Of a stretch of DNA of 22,475 nucleotides, positions 18,567 to 22,475 are shown piece by piece. Each line of letters begins with the position of its first letter. Position 1 is the first letter of the stretch. Below the pieces are notes generated by a model. The model did no database searches. It was not told where the DNA came from and saw nothing but the letters and a program-made list of their open reading frames with translations. The position numbers and the translations under genes are program-made. Source of the DNA: Purshia tridentata. Taxonomy: Eukaryota; Streptophyta; Magnoliopsida; Rosales; Rosaceae. The stretch is taken from assembly GCA_003254885.1 (NCBI GenBank), contig QANT01001639.1, positions 345 through 22,819 of the forward strand, written 5' to 3'.

Positions 18567-20731
18567 GCCCATAATCTTTTCCCTTTATATTAAAAGTCTT
18601 AACTTTCTCTTTTGTTATTGGTAAGTGGTAAGTGGTTAACTACCAATAATTAATTAACCAAAATAAAAATAAAAAAAGTGTGTGAACAATGAAGTGACGT
18701 ATCGATCACTGTATTTGCGTGTATTATTCAATGTGTACAGTTTTAAGCAATTAAGCTATTGTCATTTTGCCATGCATACCCTACTAGGGCATCTATGAAG
18801 GAAGGAACATATTGCGTTACGGTGTAGCTACTTAGCCTACTTTAGTACTTCACCATTAAAGCAAGCTGTTCCTTGTCTTCAAATCATTCGTCTTTCTTAA
18901 ATCAAATTAATGGTTGGAAAAACCACATCAATTAACCATAAAACGTTCTTACCACACTCGCGCCTACATAGATATGTTATTATCTATAATTATTTTGATT
19001 CACGAAATGAGACCTACTATTTTGGTTGTTAATGAATCGCTAATCATTTTCGCTAGCAAGGTTAAATCACTAAAAAAATCTCAAAAGTTTGAATACTAAT
19101 TGAAGTGTTTCATTCGCTTTTAGTTAATTTATTTAGAAAGAAAGCTCATTGTACGTATTTATGAATTTGATTGGGGGTAGGTTGTATATGTAGGAAGAAA
19201 GATCCTTTTTGCATGATTCCATGTGCTTTTGGGGAGGGCCATCGTCATCTATGCTTCATCGTTTTGGGTATCCATGTATATCTAGACGTGTGGTGGTGTA
19301 GAGATTTCAAAGATGACATTTTGATATCTTGTTTTGTTATCACATGCAAGGAGTTAATGGAGGTGGCTTGGCCTTTTCCCATTTACAAATGCCATATAAC
19401 CATCATGCCACCAAGACAGAAAAGACAATATATATAATTAATTAACACTCTTAACACATCATTCTTTACTTCTTTGGCTTGCAACCAAATTTCAATCTAA
19501 CATATATATTTTATTTTCTCTTCCCACCCACCCAATACTATTTGAAGTTGGAATCGTCTTTTAGGCTTGAGGTTTGGGAAGTTTAAAAAAATAACAAATT
19601 AGTTTTGAAGAGTTAAGTTAAAAGTTGAATCTTTACTCGAAGAGGGTTGACCTAGAGCTCAAGGATTAATCTTTTGATTATAAAATACTTGTCAACGTAT
19701 TGAAGATAATAATAAATATCTTAATGCACCAGACATTAATTACACTTTGGTTTGATTCATTAGCATATTGATACATGCATTACACATGTAAGTAATAGAC
19801 ATATGAAGAAGCAATAAATGAGTGGCAAAAGTGATTCATCATGGATTGGGGATGGTCCATATATTTATATTCAAAGGTGGCAATGAATCTTCATCTTTTC
19901 ATACGCTTTTTGGGTTTCTTTTTGCTTCCAAGACTGCCAGTTCATCATCGATTCATACACACCACATGTTCTCCATGCTTTGTGCTTTGGGTAAAAGACA
20001 ACAACGACCCACTTGGCTTTCGCAACTTCATGAATGCTCTACAAATTAAAGAAGCCAGAAAATAAGACATTTGGGTTTGGACCAGACCAGTATTTCTGGG
20101 TTGGAATTGATTTCAAGTGCATGATCAAGACCAGTTGGTGGCTGTGACTGCTATCATCGCTTTGGAACAACGTCCTTTTTCTTGCGGACTCTATGCCTTG
20201 TGTCATTTACTTACACGACCACACTCCCTGACCATATAAATCATTCTATTATACTATGAATTTTATCTGACCTAGCCCAATTTTACTTCCACTAAGCCCA
20301 CCTTTGCTAGGCCCAATGGGTCGACTCTTAGGGTAGGTGGAGTTAAAACAAAACAAGACTTGGGTTGACCCATTAATGGATTTTGGGCCCAAACCACTGA
20401 TGAGGTTGATTGGCACTCTAATTAAAGCACTGGGATATGCAATTAATCTAATTCATCAATTATCAGGTAGACAGCTACTGTCTTCACTAATCTCTTGTGC
20501 AATGCACAACTTGGTTCCACATTCATATCTCATAGATTTGATGACTTCCAATGACTTCGATGAAAATAACTTGTATTTTTTGGTGGCCTTTGCTTTTCAT
20601 GTCACTTGTTTGCATGATATGCCACCACACTTTGCAGAATATGTATTCCTTTGCTTATAACTTGATTGAGTAAAACTAATCCACCTTGGATAAGATTGGA
20701 TTTGATAGAATGATGGCGTACTTAAAAGATA
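18567..20731. other. Gene-poor intergenic region
   Basis: No supported gene lies here. Open frames at 19171-19437, 19822-20065 and 20337-20660 either start at non-ATG codons or show no recognisable domain, splice structure or neighbour support. A small imperfect palindrome, TTATTGGTA/TACCAATAA, sits at about 18615-18650. No RNA gene or tandem array is visible. Confidence 0.5.
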
Positions 20732-20875
20732 AGTATCTAACTTGAAGGAATAAAGATTGACTAATCATAAGGGAATAAAACTCATCTCTTCCAATCCCCC
20801 AAAAATAATAGGATTATGGGAGATAAGTACTTTTCCCTTATAAATAATCTATCTTCTTCTTTCAAGTTAAATACT
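20732..20875. mobile_element. 144-bp foldback MITE or long hairpin
   Basis: The left arm 20732-20788 (AGTATCTAACTTGAAGGAA, then CATAAGGGAATAAAACTCATCTC) is the imperfect reverse complement of 20820-20875 (GAGATAAGTACTTTTCCCTT, then TTTCAAGTTAAATACT). Pairing continues weakly inward (CCAATCC/GGATTAT) to a loop of about a dozen bases. The transcript of either strand would fold into a single long imperfect hairpin. It is non-coding. This fits a foldback MITE; no clear target-site duplication was identified. Confidence 0.75.
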
Positions 20876-21309
20876 AAGGTGAAAGTTAAAAAAAGAGAGG
20901 TAAAATTCATTAGCATCTAACTGTTCAATTCACTTGACCATAAAAGTTCACTCATCTAGAAAAAGCCTTGGTCACCAAAAAGTGAGCTCTACGAGCTTAC
21001 ACACCTTTAACCATGGGAAAGATAAAAAGGATATCAAAGTAACACCAATGTGACGCTTGTTGACAGGTATAAGCATACTCAATGCACTTGTTTCTCATAG
21101 TTGTATTGAAAGGTTTCCCTAGAATTTATGGTTAAGTAAAGTGCTACATAATCAATAATCAAATTAGAATACAATAACTCATTCTCATAGCACTTGTGCG
21201 ATATAATAAAAAACTTCATATCACAAAGTTTAATGTGTTTATCTCTCTCACGTGATAAATACACACTTTGTCATATAAAAGTTGTACTCTACAACACTAA
21301 TGCTATATG
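20876..21309. other. Intergenic spacer with an imperfect palindrome around a G-box
   Basis: No gene is supported. At about 21219-21278 the words TATCACAAAGT and GTGTTTATC are mirrored by GATAAATACAC and ACTTTGTCATA, with CACGTG at 21249-21254 near the centre. With no gene start nearby this is probably a remnant foldback element and not a regulatory site. Confidence 0.4.
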
Positions 21310-22112
21310 AGTAAAGTCAGGGACGGATCCAAGAATTAAAGATTAGGAAGGCTAAGAAAATTTTGACAGTATGAAGAAGTTTTATTAATAAATATAAAAG
21401 ATACATGAGGAATATAGTAAGTCATATTCCTTAAAATGTATATCTATAAAAAAGAAAATAAACAAGAAAAAAAATATCACAATAAGAAAATAATGAAACA
21501 TGCAATGCAAATACAAGATAAGTCCGTAAGAATTGAACTTTGTGCTTCTTCACAACATAGAAATTCTTAATTACTAAGTCTATATCAATCTACCAAAAAG
21601 TTATTTTTCAATATTAAAAAACATACAATCATCAAAAAACTCATCATCTGTCTTGTTTTAAAACTGAGTTTTAATAATCTTCAAAGATTAAAATTCTTGT
21701 TCCGCTGTTATAGTAGAAACAAGAAGAGTCAACTCTAGACAAATCAATCTATAAATCATGAGAAAGAATACAAACTTTATTATTTCAACTAATTTTCAAC
21801 ATTATAAATAGATTAGTATAATTGACTTAATACTATAGATAAATTATAAATAAATTAATATAAATAACCTTTACATAGAGAAAGAGCAGTGGTGAAAGAT
21901 GACTAACGAGACAAGAAGAGCAATGATGTTTAATTTTATTTGGTCGAAACAAATAAAGAGTACTAAACCAACTAGAAGACTAGTAGAAAACTTTTTTATT
22001 TTATAATTAGGTAGGCTGGCTTTCATCAATAGGTGTACTACTACCAAAAAAAAAAAAAAACTAGGGTGGGATATAGCCTAATCCACAATGTACATCCATC
22101 CCTGAGTAAAGT
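21310..22112. mobile_element. Non-autonomous hAT-type transposon, 787 bp, with intact 8-bp target duplication
   Basis: The element runs from CAGGGACGGATCC at 21318 to TACATCCATCCCTG ending at 22104. The terminal inverted repeats match as CAGGGACGGAT against CAGGGATGGAT (one mismatch). It is flanked by identical 8-bp copies of AGTAAAGT at 21310-21317 and 22105-22112. CAGGG-type ends with 8-bp duplications are diagnostic of the hAT superfamily. The interior is AT-rich with short poly-A tracts (for example about 22047-22061) and no transposase open frame, so it must depend on transposase from elsewhere. An identical target duplication and nearly identical ends suggest a fairly young insertion. 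Confidence 0.88.
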
Positions 22113-22475
22113 AACAAAAAAACAAAATTATTTATTTTTTAATTATTTTGTGTGTGAACTGAAGAGAGAACTAAAATGAATCCATCTTATTAAAACAAAA
22201 ATAGAAATGAGTTACCACAAATTGTATTATAGACGTTATGCGTTGAAACAATTAAACCTGTAATTGCAAACATTCCTAATTAATCATCCATACACTCTTC
22301 ACTTCCATATCCAATACAATACTCGCGCCCCCTTGAATCCCTTTCCATTTAAGCCCCAATCTTTGTACCTAAATACGAAATCATCCCCACAGTCACCACG
22401 TTTCATCACCGCAGAGCGAGTAAACTTTACACCGCACACGATCGAGTACGTAAAACTCCATCTAGTGAGGCCCGC
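22113..22475. other. Right-edge flank, possible promoter of a gene beyond the window
   Basis: From about 22290 the sequence becomes C-rich and less AT-biased (CGCGCCCCCTTGAATCC, then CCACAGTCACCACG), which is typical of the leader or near-promoter of a plant gene. No start codon with a sustained open frame follows before the window ends. A downstream gene on the plus strand is a guess from composition. Confidence 0.25.

Noticed and set aside
19171..20065. Several overlapping frames of 74-88 codons
   Set aside because: They use mixed frames and mostly non-ATG starts, with no protein family resemblance.
20280..20400. GGCCCA/TGGGCC words suggestive of a promoter site II element
   Set aside because: There are only a few scattered copies and no gene follows within a plausible distance.
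20337..20660. 107-codon frame
   Set aside because: It begins with GTG, not ATG, has no recognisable domain and no neighbouring exons.
1..22475. CRISPR arrays, bacterial operons, riboswitches, tRNA or rRNA genes
   Set aside because: No regularly spaced direct repeats with unique spacers, no cloverleaf-like sequence and no rRNA-like sequence was seen; all genes are spliced plant nuclear genes.

Overview
The window is plant nuclear DNA, most likely from a eudicot. It has long AT-rich intergenic stretches, GT-AG introns, many TA/TG/trinucleotide microsatellites, small inverted-repeat transposons and four multi-exon genes of typical plant families. A woody Rosaceae-like species fits the style of the proteins and repeats, but that placement is a guess. 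No bacterial, viral or organellar gene organisation is visible.

Layout: positions 1-1450 are repeat-rich (a GC-rich hAT-like transposon end, a foldback MITE, a decayed coding remnant). An NPR3/NPR4-type salicylic-acid co-receptor gene lies on + (coding 1882-4656, 4 exons, 590 aa). A TLC-domain membrane protein gene follows on + (6137-8228, 8 exons, 264 aa). Converging on it from the right is a GARP/G2-like MYB-related repressor gene on - (11600-9007, 5 exons, 248 aa, C-terminal EAR motif). About 3.6 kb of gene-poor DNA follows. Next is a phytoene synthase gene on - (17609-15245, 5 exons, 401 aa). The last 4.9 kb hold no gene I can support, but contain two clear non-autonomous elements: a 144-bp foldback at 20732-20875 and a 787-bp hAT-type element at 21318-22104 with a perfect 8-bp target-site duplication.

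The four proteins belong to unrelated pathways (immune signalling, membrane protein of uncertain function, transcriptional repression, carotenoid synthesis), and nothing suggests a functional cluster. All four reading frames, once spliced at consensus sites, are intact from ATG to stop.

I found no convincing undescribed system. The best second-look items are structural: a 39-bp frame-preserving minisatellite in a TLC intron, a 42-bp tandem duplication whose gene-side copy contains the GARP stop codon, two 5' splice sites placed directly in microsatellites, a MITE in a GARP intron, the intact hAT element, and unusual residues in the NPR BTB domain. Exon boundaries were set by hand from reading frame, GT/AG signals and recalled family conservation; no alignment or transcript evidence was available.
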